The notes: generated by a model from the sequence alone, not told the origin. 64,000 bases of DNA from Flavobacteriaceae bacterium (GCA_025800395.1 JAOXRU010000503.1:1-64000), one strand, 5' to 3'; positions 15,411 through 24,945 are shown, counted from the first letter of the stretch. Program-made: numbers and translations.

Positions 15411-18113
15411 CTAAAAGCTTATGGAGAGTTGTATGAAAAAAGTTCTGCCCCTGCCAAACCAATATTTGTTGCCAAAAAGGGGCGCATTTCGTTTGTGGTC
15501 GTCCAAAAGAGCTTGGTAATTGGCTTTTCTAGCTTGCTCATAGCCCCCAGTTTTATAGACTTGGTTGAATAGATTTTGAACACTGGCAAATAGGCCAATA
15601 TACGTATTGCGATAGAGCCACGATTTTCCGGCCTGCAGTTGCAAGAGATACACTGGTGGCAGCTGTTCTTGTTGCAGAAGTTCGTTGGCTTTTTCTGCTG
15701 TGATGTCTGTAAATGGTTTTTTAGTGTCTGGGTTTTGCCAGAAGCTTTTGGTGCGTCGGATGGCAGTAGTTTGCACAAAACGCTGATCGAAATAACTGAT
15801 TTGACTAGCAATCCACCAATACTTTGGAGCCCGGTATCTCAAGCTCAATCCAGTAGAAGTTTGTGGGCCATTGCTCAAACGAAGGCCTTTTTGTGCTGCA
15901 GTTCCCAAAGATAGGGGTTGGTTGTCTGTGCTGGCGTCATCCAAACTGATTGAAATATTGGGGTTGTTGTGGTATTGGTGGTTGCCAATAGCCGTTGCGA
16001 ACTGCAGTTGCAAAGAAGCGGTAGGTTGGTAGCCAATTCCCATGCGAATGCCTAGATGTTGTTGTTGTATTTCGGTTTGTATTTCTCGTAAAAAATAGGA
16101 GCCAAAACCGGTTTCTACATAGTGGTTTCTCACTTGGTTTCCACCTGTAAAAAGATGATAATACAATATCGTTTGCCATTGCCATTTGGGAGTGCTGGAT
16201 TGCCAAAGCAATTGTCCGCTATAGCTTTTTGGTTTGCCAATGGGCTGCTCCTGGTTGTGATAACGTAGGTTGGGAAACAAATTGCTTGCCTTTGGTTGGT
16301 ATCTTTGGTAAGAAAAAGCTGTGGAAAGAAAGCTACGGTTGTTAAAGAAGTATAGGCCGCCAATTCTTGTGGTATATTGTGGTGATTTTGTTTTGGTGCT
16401 TGATCCCATAGAAGATTCTGGATATTTTTCGTTTTTGAAATGTCCTATACGCTGCAATTGATTTTGCCCATAAGCAAAACCACCAAATGCATTCCATCTT
16501 TTGGATTGGTATTGCAATCGCAGGCTGGCATCCCAACTTTGATGATGGAGGTCATAATGGTATTTGAAACGCTCGTCGGTAGTTTTGGGATTGGGGTCGT
16601 TGCTGTTGTTTTTGGTGTTTTGAAAATAATCTATGTCTTTATGGGCATTATTGCCAAGAAGGTCTTTGATTTTGGCAAAATTAGAAGCCCAGTGCATTCG
16701 ATAATCCAATCGGGTGTGCAATTGCCAGTTTTTGTACTCATGATCGGTATATATATTGGCTTGCAGTTGCTCCTCCTCCCATACATCGGTTTCTAATAGG
16801 TAGGCACTTTCTCCCAATAAAGCCGCATGCCTATTGGTTTGATACAGCGACTGCCAATGTAGTTGGGGTTGTTTTAATATGGCGGATTTGGCGGTATTGG
16901 CTGCATCAAAATTGGCTGGATTTTTTTGTATGAAATAACTAGGTAAATTTCGATAATATACCGGATTTGGATTTGGGGTATTGTAATAACCCAAGAAGTC
17001 TCTTTGTTGGCTGCCCGACTGATAAAACACATTGCTATTTAATTGCCATTGGTTTCCTAAATAGCGGTATTGTAAAAGGGCGAAGGGTTCGCGTATCCGT
17101 TCTTCTCTTGCATTTCTGATATGTCCTTGTTGGTAGCCCCAATTGGAGTTGTATCGTGGGCCAAGTAGCTCGTATACTTCTTGGGTAATGGCTTCGCTTC
17201 GGCCCCTTTGTCTGTCGGCATAAATACCTGCGAGCAAAAAACGATGTTTGGGTTGCGGTTGAAATTCCAATGCGGCAAACATGGCATTGGAAAGATAAGG
17301 AGTGCCATCTATATATCCCGATTCTGCCCATCGGACGGTGCTGCTCCAAGCTAGTTGCCACTTGGGATGTAATGGACTTACATAAGTAGCGTTGATACCG
17401 TAGGTATAGGATTTGTTGGAGCTTGCTAGGCGAAAGTGCAGCCCTTTGCGCATCTCACTCGGATAGGCCGCTATGTTTTGCAGAGCGCCTATACTACCAA
17501 GAGCAATCGAATTGTATTGTAAAGGGGTGAAGGAGTGACTGTGGCGAAACAAAGGTGAAAGGCCTCCTAGGTTGGCCCATTGTACCCGTTGATTGCGAAA
17601 TCGGTTGAGTTTGATTCCGAAAAAATATATTTCTTGAGCCGAACGATCGAGACCTTCGGGGCTGTAGTAAAGACTAGAGAAATGGAAGGCTTCTTGACTT
17701 TCCAATGCCGTTTTGTAGGCTTTTAGAATGCCCATAGGAGCATGCTGCTCTATACGGGCGTCTAATGCATCTAAATCTACCAATTGGCTATTGGCGGAGA
17801 GCTCTATTTCTTCTATAGGCTGCAAAAGTATAGGTCCAAGATCGATATCTTGGTTGGTAATTTCTATGACGATTTCAAAAGGATGGTAACTGGTTTTTTG
17901 GATTTCAATTCTATATGCTCCCGGAGAGAGGTTGGGGATGAGAAAGCGTGCATCCGCATAGTTAATCTCGTGAATGGGGTAAAGCGAAACCTCATAGTCG
18001 GTCAAAGGGGAAAAACTTCCCATTTCGGCAAGTTCGCCTCGAATGCTATAGCGGTCTTGGCTATAGGCGTGATGGCAAATACATAAAACAAAGAAAAAGC
18101 CCAATAATCGCAT
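15411..18113 (-). CDS. TonB-dependent receptor
   Basis: A 900-residue outer-membrane receptor. The signal peptide (CICHHAYSQ) is followed by a carboxypeptidase-regulatory-like domain (YSIRGELAEM ... LSPGAYRIEIQKTSYHPFEIVIEI), then a plug domain around residues 100-230 and a beta barrel ending in the aromatic FFIQLSISF, a normal assembly signal. The plug is divergent: the common NxxDVLSR segment is not obvious, but GGLSPLFRHSHSFTP and LGSIGALQNIAAYPSEMRKG resemble plug strands. The next gene, a DUF5689/LTD lipoprotein, starts 2 bases downstream. This pairing suggests the lipoprotein is a surface partner of the receptor. Substrate unknown. Confidence 0.88.
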   Translation of the reverse strand: MRLLGFFFVLCICHHAYSQDRYSIRGELAEMGSFSPLTDYEVSLYPIHEINYADARFLIPNLSPGAYRIEIQKTSYHPFEIVIEITNQDIDLGPILLQPIEEIELSANSQLVDLDALDARIEQHAPMGILKAYKTALESQEAFHFSSLYYSPEGLDRSAQEIYFFGIKLNRFRNQRVQWANLGGLSPLFRHSHSFTPLQYNSIALGSIGALQNIAAYPSEMRKGLHFRLASSNKSYTYGINATYVSPLHPKWQLAWSSTVRWAESGYIDGTPYLSNAMFAALEFQPQPKHRFLLAGIYADRQRGRSEAITQEVYELLGPRYNSNWGYQQGHIRNAREERIREPFALLQYRYLGNQWQLNSNVFYQSGSQQRDFLGYYNTPNPNPVYYRNLPSYFIQKNPANFDAANTAKSAILKQPQLHWQSLYQTNRHAALLGESAYLLETDVWEEEQLQANIYTDHEYKNWQLHTRLDYRMHWASNFAKIKDLLGNNAHKDIDYFQNTKNNSNDPNPKTTDERFKYHYDLHHQSWDASLRLQYQSKRWNAFGGFAYGQNQLQRIGHFKNEKYPESSMGSSTKTKSPQYTTRIGGLYFFNNRSFLSTAFSYQRYQPKASNLFPNLRYHNQEQPIGKPKSYSGQLLWQSSTPKWQWQTILYYHLFTGGNQVRNHYVETGFGSYFLREIQTEIQQQHLGIRMGIGYQPTASLQLQFATAIGNHQYHNNPNISISLDDASTDNQPLSLGTAAQKGLRLSNGPQTSTGLSLRYRAPKYWWIASQISYFDQRFVQTTAIRRTKSFWQNPDTKKPFTDITAEKANELLQQEQLPPVYLLQLQAGKSWLYRNTYIGLFASVQNLFNQVYKTGGYEQARKANYQALLDDHKRNAPLFGNKYWFGRGRTFFIQLSISF

Positions 18114-18284
18114 AATCTGGTTTTTTAAGTGACTTTTGAGCAGTGTTTAAAAGTATAAAACAATAGGTTGCATCCTACAAAAAAGCTTGTGAGTGGAAGG
18201 CTTCTATCGTTGTGTTTCCAGATGGCTTCTATAAAAAGGCGATGGCACTTTTAGTCGAACAAATCATTCACTTGGTCAATAATT

Positions 18285-18482
18285 ATACCATTTCTATTTT
18301 AAAATGCCCTTAAAAGAAATAGATGATTTTTTTACGCAAAAGACACCTGTTATTTTATGTTGATATAGCTATATATAAAGAAGAAAAATCAAGCATAGCC
18401 TTCGCTTCGCTTTCTTTTTGTTCTAAAATAGAAAGGAAAAAAGGGCTATTTATTGGGGTAATTTTAAACTGGAAATAGTATT
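18285..18482. repeat. Dispersed inverted-repeat element, copy 2 (with extra internal sequence)
   Basis: The left arm ATACCATTTCTATTTTAAAAT plus GCCCTTAAAAGAAA matches copy 1. The right half AAAAAAGGGCTATTTATTGGGG and TTTTAAACTGGAAATAGTAT matches the right half of copy 1. About 115 bases of unrelated AT-rich sequence separate the halves. The right end runs into the TAA stop of the gene at 18481. The rest of the 18114-18480 gap holds no ORF and should contain the promoter of the receptor gene. Confidence 0.8.
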
Positions 18483-20352
18483 AGTTGCAGTTCTCACAAT
18501 AGTATTGTTTGAGATACTCGTTTTCTAATAGTTGAAAAGTGATTCCTTTGTTTTCTATACTCTGGAAAATCTCACAAAAACGTTCTGGGTTTTTATTATA
18601 AGCATTGAGCATAATATTGCGATAATCTTCGTCTTCTATGCGCTCGTCATTTATAATAGTGAGATTGATAAAATAAAACAACAAATCTTCGTTTATGGTT
18701 AGGGAAAGAACCTTTTTTTCGAGCAAAGCTGTGGCCTCATCAGTATTGGCGTAGAAACTCAAAAACTGAGCGAGACTGAGGTAGTCCATGTCCGATTTGT
18801 TTACCTTTTTGTAAGTTTGAAGGATAAAGGAAATCGATTGGTCTTTTTTGTCAAAATTCTGCGCATTCATATGTTTGCGACTCTCTAGTATGTGATAATT
18901 GATGCGCATACGATCTATAAGAGGCTTGTGTATTCCCAAAGCTTGAATGTTTTGGATCTCGTTCCAAAGTATTTTGCGATCTACCTCTCCCGCATTGTAC
19001 CAAATCATTTGTAATTTCAAAGCAACCAGATTGTACCGAATTCGCATGTCTTTTGGCGCCATGGTCAATAGTTGTTGCAGTTCGTTGTGTGCGATAAGCA
19101 GATTTCTATAATCTACCAAATAACGATAAGCAGCATTGTCTATGAGCAAGGGTAAAAACTTGTTTTGCTTTGGTATTTGTAGTTGGTTGAGAGTTTCTGG
19201 TTTGGTTTTTTGAAGTTTGATGCGTTGAAATAGTGTACTATGAATTGCCTTAGCAGTTTCTAGGTCTTGGTTTTGAATCGCTTGCGAAAATTGATCTACC
19301 AATGCAGTTGCCGTCATTTCCCGATAGAGGTCTTTTTTGTCCAATTCGAGTTCGATTACCGCTTTGCGATGTTTTTGCAAAATGGGTTCCATATTTTTGG
19401 CTATGGTGCCGATAAGTTTGCTTTTTATTTGCTCCTTGCTCAAGGGTTTTAGACTGGTCCATTTGGTTCCTTCTATATCGTTGAAGAACTCCACCCAGTT
19501 TTCTGCAGTGCGTATTTTGGTTTCTATATGGTCTTTTTGAAACGATTGTAAGGCCTGGGTGATGCTTTGGGCTCTTTTTTGTTGTAACTCCATATTTCGA
19601 GCTTTACTACCCTCTACCGACGCATAAGCTTGTATGCGGATTCTTTTGATGTTGAAATCTGTTAGACGCAGAGAATCATACATAGGTTTGATATCCTCAG
19701 GCTTGTAATTCGATTTGTTTTTTTCGAAGGGTATGGTAAAACTCAAAGTCTTAAAACGGTATTTGTATTTTTTTTTGGAGGAGATTGATTTGTTGTTGTA
19801 CACCACCGAATCGAGATACATTCCCATATCTAGCAACTCCCAGGGGTAACTGTTGAGGTTATACGTGCGGTGATACAGGCATAAATTGTTGTTGTTTAAA
19901 AACAAGATGTTGTACTCGAGTTCCTTTTTTGCTAGTTGGGGAGGGATGCGCCCTACCAATATTCGAAATTGGTTATCTCCTACACTTTTGAGTCCTCTCT
20001 CTATGGATTTTTTGTATATTGGTTTGAGTACCTTTCCTTTCAAATAAGAGGTGTTTTTGGGCTTGGCACAATCGTATATTCCTTTATTTACAACGTCTAT
20101 AGCGATGCCATCTTTGGCGTTTTGAAATAGTCTCGAAAACCAGGCTTTGTGGTTGACGTAAAGGTATAAGCTTTGGTTTTCTCTTTTTATGCTAAATTGT
20201 ATTTCTTTGCTTCTGGCTTGAAAAGCGCTATTGAAATAATCGCAAAGCTGGGATTCCTTGGTGGTAGGAAAATGAATTTGATGTGGATTTTGTCCAAAGC
20301 TTGTTTGCGAACATAAAATAAGAAGCAGTAGAGACGGTAAAAATCGTTTCAT
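18481..20352 (-). CDS. Secreted protein with central OmpA-like domain and helical C-terminus
   Basis: 623 residues from ATG 20352, which gives a clean signal peptide (MKRFLPSLLLLILCSQTSFGQ); the track start lies 81 bases upstream. Residues about 30-220 are a region I do not recognise. Residues about 225-340 look like an OmpA-type domain: YKPEDIKPMYDSL, IRIQAYASVEGSKARNMELQQKRAQSI and, later, KAVIELEL. The C-terminal 270 residues are helical with Leu/Ala/Tyr-rich repeats (NELQQLLTMAPKDMRIRYNLVALKLQM), like TPR-type solenoids. This layout suggests a periplasmic protein that touches peptidoglycan and scaffolds something else. The final residues YCENCN contain a Cys pair. Confidence 0.8.
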   Translation of the reverse strand: MKRFLPSLLLLILCSQTSFGQNPHQIHFPTTKESQLCDYFNSAFQARSKEIQFSIKRENQSLYLYVNHKAWFSRLFQNAKDGIAIDVVNKGIYDCAKPKNTSYLKGKVLKPIYKKSIERGLKSVGDNQFRILVGRIPPQLAKKELEYNILFLNNNNLCLYHRTYNLNSYPWELLDMGMYLDSVVYNNKSISSKKKYKYRFKTLSFTIPFEKNKSNYKPEDIKPMYDSLRLTDFNIKRIRIQAYASVEGSKARNMELQQKRAQSITQALQSFQKDHIETKIRTAENWVEFFNDIEGTKWTSLKPLSKEQIKSKLIGTIAKNMEPILQKHRKAVIELELDKKDLYREMTATALVDQFSQAIQNQDLETAKAIHSTLFQRIKLQKTKPETLNQLQIPKQNKFLPLLIDNAAYRYLVDYRNLLIAHNELQQLLTMAPKDMRIRYNLVALKLQMIWYNAGEVDRKILWNEIQNIQALGIHKPLIDRMRINYHILESRKHMNAQNFDKKDQSISFILQTYKKVNKSDMDYLSLAQFLSFYANTDEATALLEKKVLSLTINEDLLFYFINLTIINDERIEDEDYRNIMLNAYNKNPERFCEIFQSIENKGITFQLLENEYLKQYYCENCN

Positions 20353-20528
20353 TTTGTGTAGGGATTCGTTTAATTCTCTTGTTTGTTGTAACAAATATTT
20401 TAGGTTCTGTTGGCTGATGTAATAAAAACACAAAACAACTTATGCTTTCATAACAAAGCATATACATGGTCAAATATAGAAAAAAAGCAGTAAATAATTC
20501 AGAAACCCGATGAGTTTGCGGTATAAAA

Positions 20529-20563
20529 AAATCGCTTAATACAAAAGTTGTATTAAGCGATTT
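20529..20563 (-). terminator. Strong hairpin terminator behind the esterase-like gene
   Basis: A perfect 16-bp stem (AAATCGCTTAATACAA/TTGTATTAAGCGATTT) with a 3-base loop. On the minus strand it is followed by a run of T, directly downstream of the gene ending at 20580. Its symmetry may let it also work on the plus strand. Confidence 0.9.
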
Positions 20564-20579
20564 TACATTAATAAAAAAT

Positions 20580-21725
20580 TTACCAACCAAAATCTTCTTT
20601 TAAGGCATCAATACGTTCTAATGCGAGGTCTTTGGTGATGAAATCTATTTCATCCATTGAGAATGCTTTTTCGTAGGATTTTAATGCTTTTTTGGGTTGT
20701 CCGTTTTTTTCATAAAACTCGGCGGTCATAAAAAATCCGAGCATGGTTTCGGGGTATTGTTTTTTGCCCAAATCTCCAAGCTTTTTTAGGGATTCTAAGT
20801 CTTCTTTTTTTAGTGAAGCTGCATATATGGCCATGATATCGTTGAGGTTAATTTGCAGATCCATACGAAACATTTTGTTGATGGTTTCGTATTTTTCATC
20901 CAAATAGGTGATCACGGGACCTTCTTGTTTGAGCACCTTTTCTTTGTATTCTTTTTTGGAAATAGGTTTAAAAATTTCGAATATCTGATCTAGAGCTTGC
21001 GGTATGGCATAAGAAGCAATGGCATTGGTGCTAGCTTGTTCGTAGTTTTGATAATAGAAATGCAAATTTTCATTTTTCAGCTTTTGAATTTGGGATTGTA
21101 GGCTTGTGATGCGCAGACGTTCTTGTTTCTTGAGCGTATTGGTACTGGCCAAAAAATAGAAGATTTTTTCTTGAGTGCTAGATAACCTTTCGGGCAAGAG
21201 GTTCTCTATATTGGGAGCAAATTCTGGCGCTATACTGATGTATGCATTAAAGAGGGGGCTGTCCTTAAAAAGATAATAATTAATAAAATTGGCCGTGGTT
21301 TGGTGACCTATAATGGTTTTGAATGGTGCCAAGTTGTATTTACTGCTAATATGTGGCAAAAGTTCCATGCCGATAAATTCAAAAAACTGATTCCCTTTCT
21401 CTTCGGGGAAGCCATTATCGTCGTTATAGGTGCAATCGTCGTATCTCATGTTCTTTTGATTGATACCTACAACTATAGCAGGAGGCATTTCATTCCAATA
21501 GCTGTAATACTTGGTGTTGGATACCACATTGTCGAAAAGATAATCCGCATCTAGTACCACAAATAGGGGATACATTTTTTTGGGTGTATAATCTTCGGGC
21601 ACGTAGATTTGAATGGTTCTTTCTTCGAGAAGTTTGTAAGATTCGAACGTTTCGATAGATACTTGAGCTTCAGCAAGGGGCATGCAAAAGAACAAGAACA
21701 TGCAAAAAAGGGACAATTTTCTCAT
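20580..21725 (-). CDS. Secreted esterase-like alpha/beta-hydrolase, probably lacking the nucleophile
   Basis: A 381-residue protein with a signal peptide (MPLAEAQ). The fold is that of the putative esterase family (PF00756, IroE/Fes-like): RTIQIYVPEDYTPKKMYPLFVVLDADYLF, a WNEMPPAIVVGI strand, and MELLPHISSKYNLAPFKTIIGH. The nucleophile elbow, normally GHSxGG, reads GHQTTA, so the catalytic Ser is replaced by Gln. Residues about 325-375 resemble one TPR-like unit (GQPKKALKSYEKAFSMD). It may be a binding protein or pseudoenzyme. It lies downstream of the UPF0104 gene on the same strand, about 80 bases away, and ends in a strong terminator. Confidence 0.85.
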   Translation of the reverse strand: MRKLSLFCMFLFFCMPLAEAQVSIETFESYKLLEERTIQIYVPEDYTPKKMYPLFVVLDADYLFDNVVSNTKYYSYWNEMPPAIVVGINQKNMRYDDCTYNDDNGFPEEKGNQFFEFIGMELLPHISSKYNLAPFKTIIGHQTTANFINYYLFKDSPLFNAYISIAPEFAPNIENLLPERLSSTQEKIFYFLASTNTLKKQERLRITSLQSQIQKLKNENLHFYYQNYEQASTNAIASYAIPQALDQIFEIFKPISKKEYKEKVLKQEGPVITYLDEKYETINKMFRMDLQINLNDIMAIYAASLKKEDLESLKKLGDLGKKQYPETMLGFFMTAEFYEKNGQPKKALKSYEKAFSMDEIDFITKDLALERIDALKEDFGW

Positions 21726-21803
21726 GTTTTGAGCTTAAGATTATGATTGTTTTAATAAAACGATAATTGTGGGAAAATATTTCTTAAAGTTCTAAAAAAA
21801 CAG

Positions 21804-22772
21804 TTATTTTCTGTTGTTGTTTCTCAATGGTAAGAGTATGAAAGCAATACTGCCAAAAATGATTACCATCAGTGTTTGTGTGATCCACATCAACCAGCCA
21901 TAGGCTTCCGCTGTAGTTTTACCAACACCATATAGTATGAGGATATGAGCTACGGCAATAGGGTAAAAACCAAGTCCGCCATTGGAGGCTGTCATGGCAA
22001 AGGCTCCTGCTACAAATGCTGCCAAGAGTACATCTAGGCCTAAGTTGAAGGTTTCGGGAAAGGCAAATTTTAGTATCCAAAACATGCCTACATAGCAGCT
22101 CCATATAAAAATGGTATGGAGTATGAATAGGCCTTTTTTTGGCATTTTAAAAATACTAAAAACCCCTTCGAGTAATCCTTGTACAAATTTTTTGATTTTG
22201 ATGGCAAAAGGATGGCTAGATTGTCGAATAACCAGCAAGAAAAACAAGCCTGCTCCCAAGGCTGCAATGGCAAATAAAACTATTTTGTATGGATCTATTC
22301 CTTTTTGTGACAATAGATCTAATATGGTTTCTGTTTGCAAAAAGAAAGCGATACAGACAATAATGAGGAGCATTACCAGATCGATGATTCTCTCGGTAAC
22401 GATAGTGCCAAAACCTTTTTCGAAAGGCACCTCTTCGTAGGTGTGTAATGCAGTAGCTCTTAAAATTTCTCCCGAACGTGGAATACCCAAATTGGCCAGA
22501 TAGGCAGTGAGTACGATAAGAAAACTATTGGTGCTAGCTATGTTGTATTGTAGTGGTTGGAGCATGAGTTTCCATCGCGAGGCCCTGCTCCAATGGCTCA
22601 ACATGCCCAAAAATACAGAAATGGCAATCCATTTAGCTTCTGCGTTTTGCAGTTGTAGTAAGATGGTGTCTCTTTCTTTTGGGGTAGTGGCACGATAGAA
22701 CAGCACGATGACCAAGACACCTAAAAGAATAGGGAAAAGGAGTTTTAGGATTTTGAGAGATCTGGCTTTCAA
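21804..22772 (-). CDS. UPF0104/YbhN-like integral membrane flippase-type protein
   Basis: A 322-residue protein with about eight transmembrane helices, in the lysylphosphatidylglycerol synthase transmembrane/UPF0104 family. Typical segments are WKLMLQPL, LGIPRSGEILRA, GTIVTERIIDLVMLL and the C-terminal TASNGGLGFYPIAV. Only the membrane domain is present; the aminoacyltransferase domain of MprF is absent. The start must be TTG at 22772, because an in-frame TAG lies just upstream and no ATG is near. That TTG is four bases behind the panD stop, so the gene is probably translationally coupled to panD. The physiological substrate is unknown. Confidence 0.88.
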   Translation of the reverse strand: MKARSLKILKLLFPILLGVLVIVLFYRATTPKERDTILLQLQNAEAKWIAISVFLGMLSHWSRASRWKLMLQPLQYNIASTNSFLIVLTAYLANLGIPRSGEILRATALHTYEEVPFEKGFGTIVTERIIDLVMLLIIVCIAFFLQTETILDLLSQKGIDPYKIVLFAIAALGAGLFFLLVIRQSSHPFAIKIKKFVQGLLEGVFSIFKMPKKGLFILHTIFIWSCYVGMFWILKFAFPETFNLGLDVLLAAFVAGAFAMTASNGGLGFYPIAVAHILILYGVGKTTAEAYGWLMWITQTLMVIIFGSIAFILLPLRNNNRK

Positions 22773-22776
22773 TTTT

Positions 22777-23127
22777 TTATTCTAATAAATTGTTGGCCTC
22801 GTTTGGGAACACCAAAGCTGGTTTGAAGGCTTTGGCTTCTTCTATGCTCATAAAAGCATAGGTAATCAAAATAAGCACATCGCCTACAGCAACTTTTCTT
22901 GCCGCTGCACCGTTGAGGGTGATTTCTCCGCTTGCTCTTGGACCAGGTATTGCATAGGTTTCTAATCGCTCCCCATTGTTGTTGTTTACAATTTGTACTT
23001 TTTCACCAGTTATTATCTGTGCAGCATCCATCAGATCTTCATCTATAGTGATGCTTCCGATATAGTTGAGATCTGCACCAGTACATTGTACTCTATGAAT
23101 TTTGGATTTTACTACTTGAATTTGCAT
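22777..23127 (-). CDS. panD: Aspartate 1-decarboxylase
   Basis: A 116-residue pyruvoyl-dependent enzyme that makes beta-alanine from aspartate for pantothenate. The self-cleavage site is Gly24-Ser25 in YIGSITID, which creates the pyruvoyl group. [18 protein letters not shown] and [10 protein letters not shown] are typical. The length is normal for the unprocessed form. It sits 14 bases downstream of panC, so the pantothenate genes form one unit. Confidence 0.97.
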   Translation of the reverse strand: MQIQVVKSKIHRVQCTGADLNYIGSITIDEDLMDAAQIITGEKVQIVNNNNGERLETYAIPGPRASGEITLNGAAARKVAVGDVLILITYAFMSIEEAKAFKPALVFPNEANNLLE

Positions 23128-23141
23128 GATACAAAAATAAA

Positions 23142-23990
23142 TTAATTAAGGGCAATATTGTCTATTAGTCTTACCGTATCCATATAAACGGCAATAAAAG
23201 CACGATATTTTTTGTTTTTCTCTATTTGTTTTGTGGCTTGTAAGCGGTTTACATCTGCAATATGAAAATACTCCAATTCTAGATTGGGTTGTTTTTCAAA
23301 CGCTTCAATAATCCATTGTGTTATTTCTACTGCACTTTTTGTGCCAAACTGCAATTTGGCAGTCTTTAGGCAGCTGTAAATAAAGCTTGCTTCTTCTCTT
23401 TGTTGTTTGCTCAATCGGCTGTTTCTCGAGCTTCTTGCCAAGCCGTTATCTTCCCTAGAGATCGGGCAAGGCACTATATTTACTGGGATTTGCTCTTTTT
23501 CAACTAGCTTTTTGATGATTTGTAGTTGCTGAAAATCTTTTTCGCCAAAATAAGCATTATCTGGTTTTACAGCTTCTAGCAACTTTTTTACTACCGTGCC
23601 AACCCCGTCAAAATGTCCGTCTCTAAAGCGGCCTTCCATTTCGAATTCCAAACCGTCGAAATCGAATTTTTGCGTGCGAAGCTCCTTTTGATATAGATCG
23701 GAGACCTCTGGAGCATAAACTACTATATGGCCTTCTAGCTTATCGAGAAGTGCACAATCTTGTTCTAAAGTACGCGGATATTTTTTGAGGTCTTCTGCTT
23801 GGTCGAACTGGGTAGGATTTACAAAAATGCTCACTACTACCAGATGATTTTCTTCTAAGGCTTTCGCAACCAAGCTGATATGTCCTTGATGCAAAGCCCC
23901 CATGGTAGGCACCATGCCAATTGGCTGTTTCTGGTCGAGAAATTGCGCTATATGGCTGCTAAGTTTTTCTTTTTTTGTAAAAATAGTCAC
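23142..23990 (-). CDS. panC: Pantothenate synthetase
   Basis: A 282-residue ATP-dependent ligase joining pantoate and beta-alanine. The nucleotidyltransferase motif [10 protein letters not shown] is at residues about 28-37, [10 protein letters not shown] follows, then [12 protein letters not shown] and the ATP-binding loop [12 protein letters not shown]. All expected motifs are present. It is the first gene of the panC-panD-UPF0104 unit and is divergent from the glycogen-synthase-like gene; a -7-like box TATGTTTG lies 22 bases upstream of the start. Confidence 0.97.
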   Translation of the reverse strand: MTIFTKKEKLSSHIAQFLDQKQPIGMVPTMGALHQGHISLVAKALEENHLVVVSIFVNPTQFDQAEDLKKYPRTLEQDCALLDKLEGHIVVYAPEVSDLYQKELRTQKFDFDGLEFEMEGRFRDGHFDGVGTVVKKLLEAVKPDNAYFGEKDFQQLQIIKKLVEKEQIPVNIVPCPISREDNGLARSSRNSRLSKQQREEASFIYSCLKTAKLQFGTKSAVEITQWIIEAFEKQPNLELEYFHIADVNRLQATKQIEKNKKYRAFIAVYMDTVRLIDNIALN

Positions 23991-24011
23991 CTTTAACGTA
24001 TTAAATCAGTG

Positions 24012-24019
24012 CAAACATA
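24012..24019 (-). promoter_or_regulatory. Putative -7 promoter box of panC
   Basis: TATGTTTG on the minus strand fits the Bacteroidota consensus TAnnTTTG and lies about 22 bases before the panC ATG. I do not see a good -33 TTG. It faces the box for the divergent gene about 30 bases away. Confidence 0.5.
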
Positions 24020-24050
24020 GATAAATTAAAGGGATTCTTTATATTTTTTG

Positions 24051-24058
24051 TAATTTTG
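24051..24058 (+). promoter_or_regulatory. Putative -7 promoter box of the glycogen-synthase-like gene
   Basis: TAATTTTG matches TAnnTTTG and lies 37 bases before the ATG at 24096. No clear -33 element is visible. Confidence 0.5.
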
Positions 24059-24095
24059 TACTCTTTATAGTCGACAGGACACTAAAACAATTTTT

Positions 24096-24899
24096 ATGAC
24101 CGGTAAAAAGATATTATTCGTATCTTCAGAATTAGTACCTTATCTCCCAGAAAACGAAGTTTCATCGATGTCTTATGAAACGCCAAGGATGGTGAATGAA
24201 AGAGGAGGACAAATTAGAATTTTTATGCCACGATTTGGCAATATCAATGAGCGCAGACACCAATTGCATGAAGTAATCCGTCTTTCAGGCATGAATTTGG
24301 TGATCAACGATCTGGATATGCCCCTTATTATCAAAGTGGCTTCCATTCCCAAGGAAAGAATACAAGTGTATTTTATAGATAACGAAGAGTACTTTAAGAG
24401 AAAAGCTACCTTTTCTGATGAAGAAGGAAAATTGTTTTCTGATAACGACGAACGCGCTATTTTCTTTGCAAAGGGTGTAGTGGAGACAGTGAAAAAGCTC
24501 AATTGGTCTCCAGATATTATCCATGTGCATGGTTGGATGTCTTCATTGGTGCCTTTGTATTTGAAAAATTATTATGCAGATGAGCCATTGTTTGCCGAAA
24601 GCAAGATCGTTACCTCTGTGTATGGACAAGGTTTTGATGGGCAGCTCGATGAAAACATGATTGATAAAGTGAAATTCGATAAGATTCCCGATGAAAGTAT
24701 CGTGGAATTGAGCAATCCTGACTATAATAATTTGTTAAAGATTGCTGTAAATCATTCTGATGGCATTATTTTAGCCTCCGAAAAAGTTCCAGACGAGCTA
24801 AAGGCTTATGCTGCTTCTCTAGAGAAACCAATTCTAGAATACGTAGAAACGCATGAGTTTGAAGCAGCGTATGAGAACTTTTTAAATCAAGAATTATAA
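24096..24899 (+). CDS. Glycogen/starch synthase catalytic-domain-like protein (truncated GT5)
   Basis: A 267-residue protein resembling only the N-terminal Rossmann domain of GT5 glycogen synthases: KKILFVSSELVPYL, RMVNERGGQIRIFMPRFGNINER, NDERAIFFAKGVVETVKKL and PDIIHVHGWMSSLVPLYLK. A full glycogen synthase is about 470 residues. The sugar-nucleotide motif K-x-G-G-L near the N-terminus is replaced by ENEVSSMSY, and the whole C-terminal acceptor domain is missing. Catalysis is therefore doubtful. Short proteins of this kind next to panC are, from memory, common in flavobacteria. The DUF4270 gene follows on the same strand after 46 bases. Confidence 0.85.
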   Translation: MTGKKILFVSSELVPYLPENEVSSMSYETPRMVNERGGQIRIFMPRFGNINERRHQLHEVIRLSGMNLVINDLDMPLIIKVASIPKERIQVYFIDNEEYFKRKATFSDEEGKLFSDNDERAIFFAKGVVETVKKLNWSPDIIHVHGWMSSLVPLYLKNYYADEPLFAESKIVTSVYGQGFDGQLDENMIDKVKFDKIPDESIVELSNPDYNNLLKIAVNHSDGIILASEKVPDELKAYAASLEKPILEYVETHEFEAAYENFLNQEL

Positions 24900-24945
24900 G
24901 ATTGTTTTTTGCAATAAAAAAACAAATTGTTTTAAAGAAACAACA

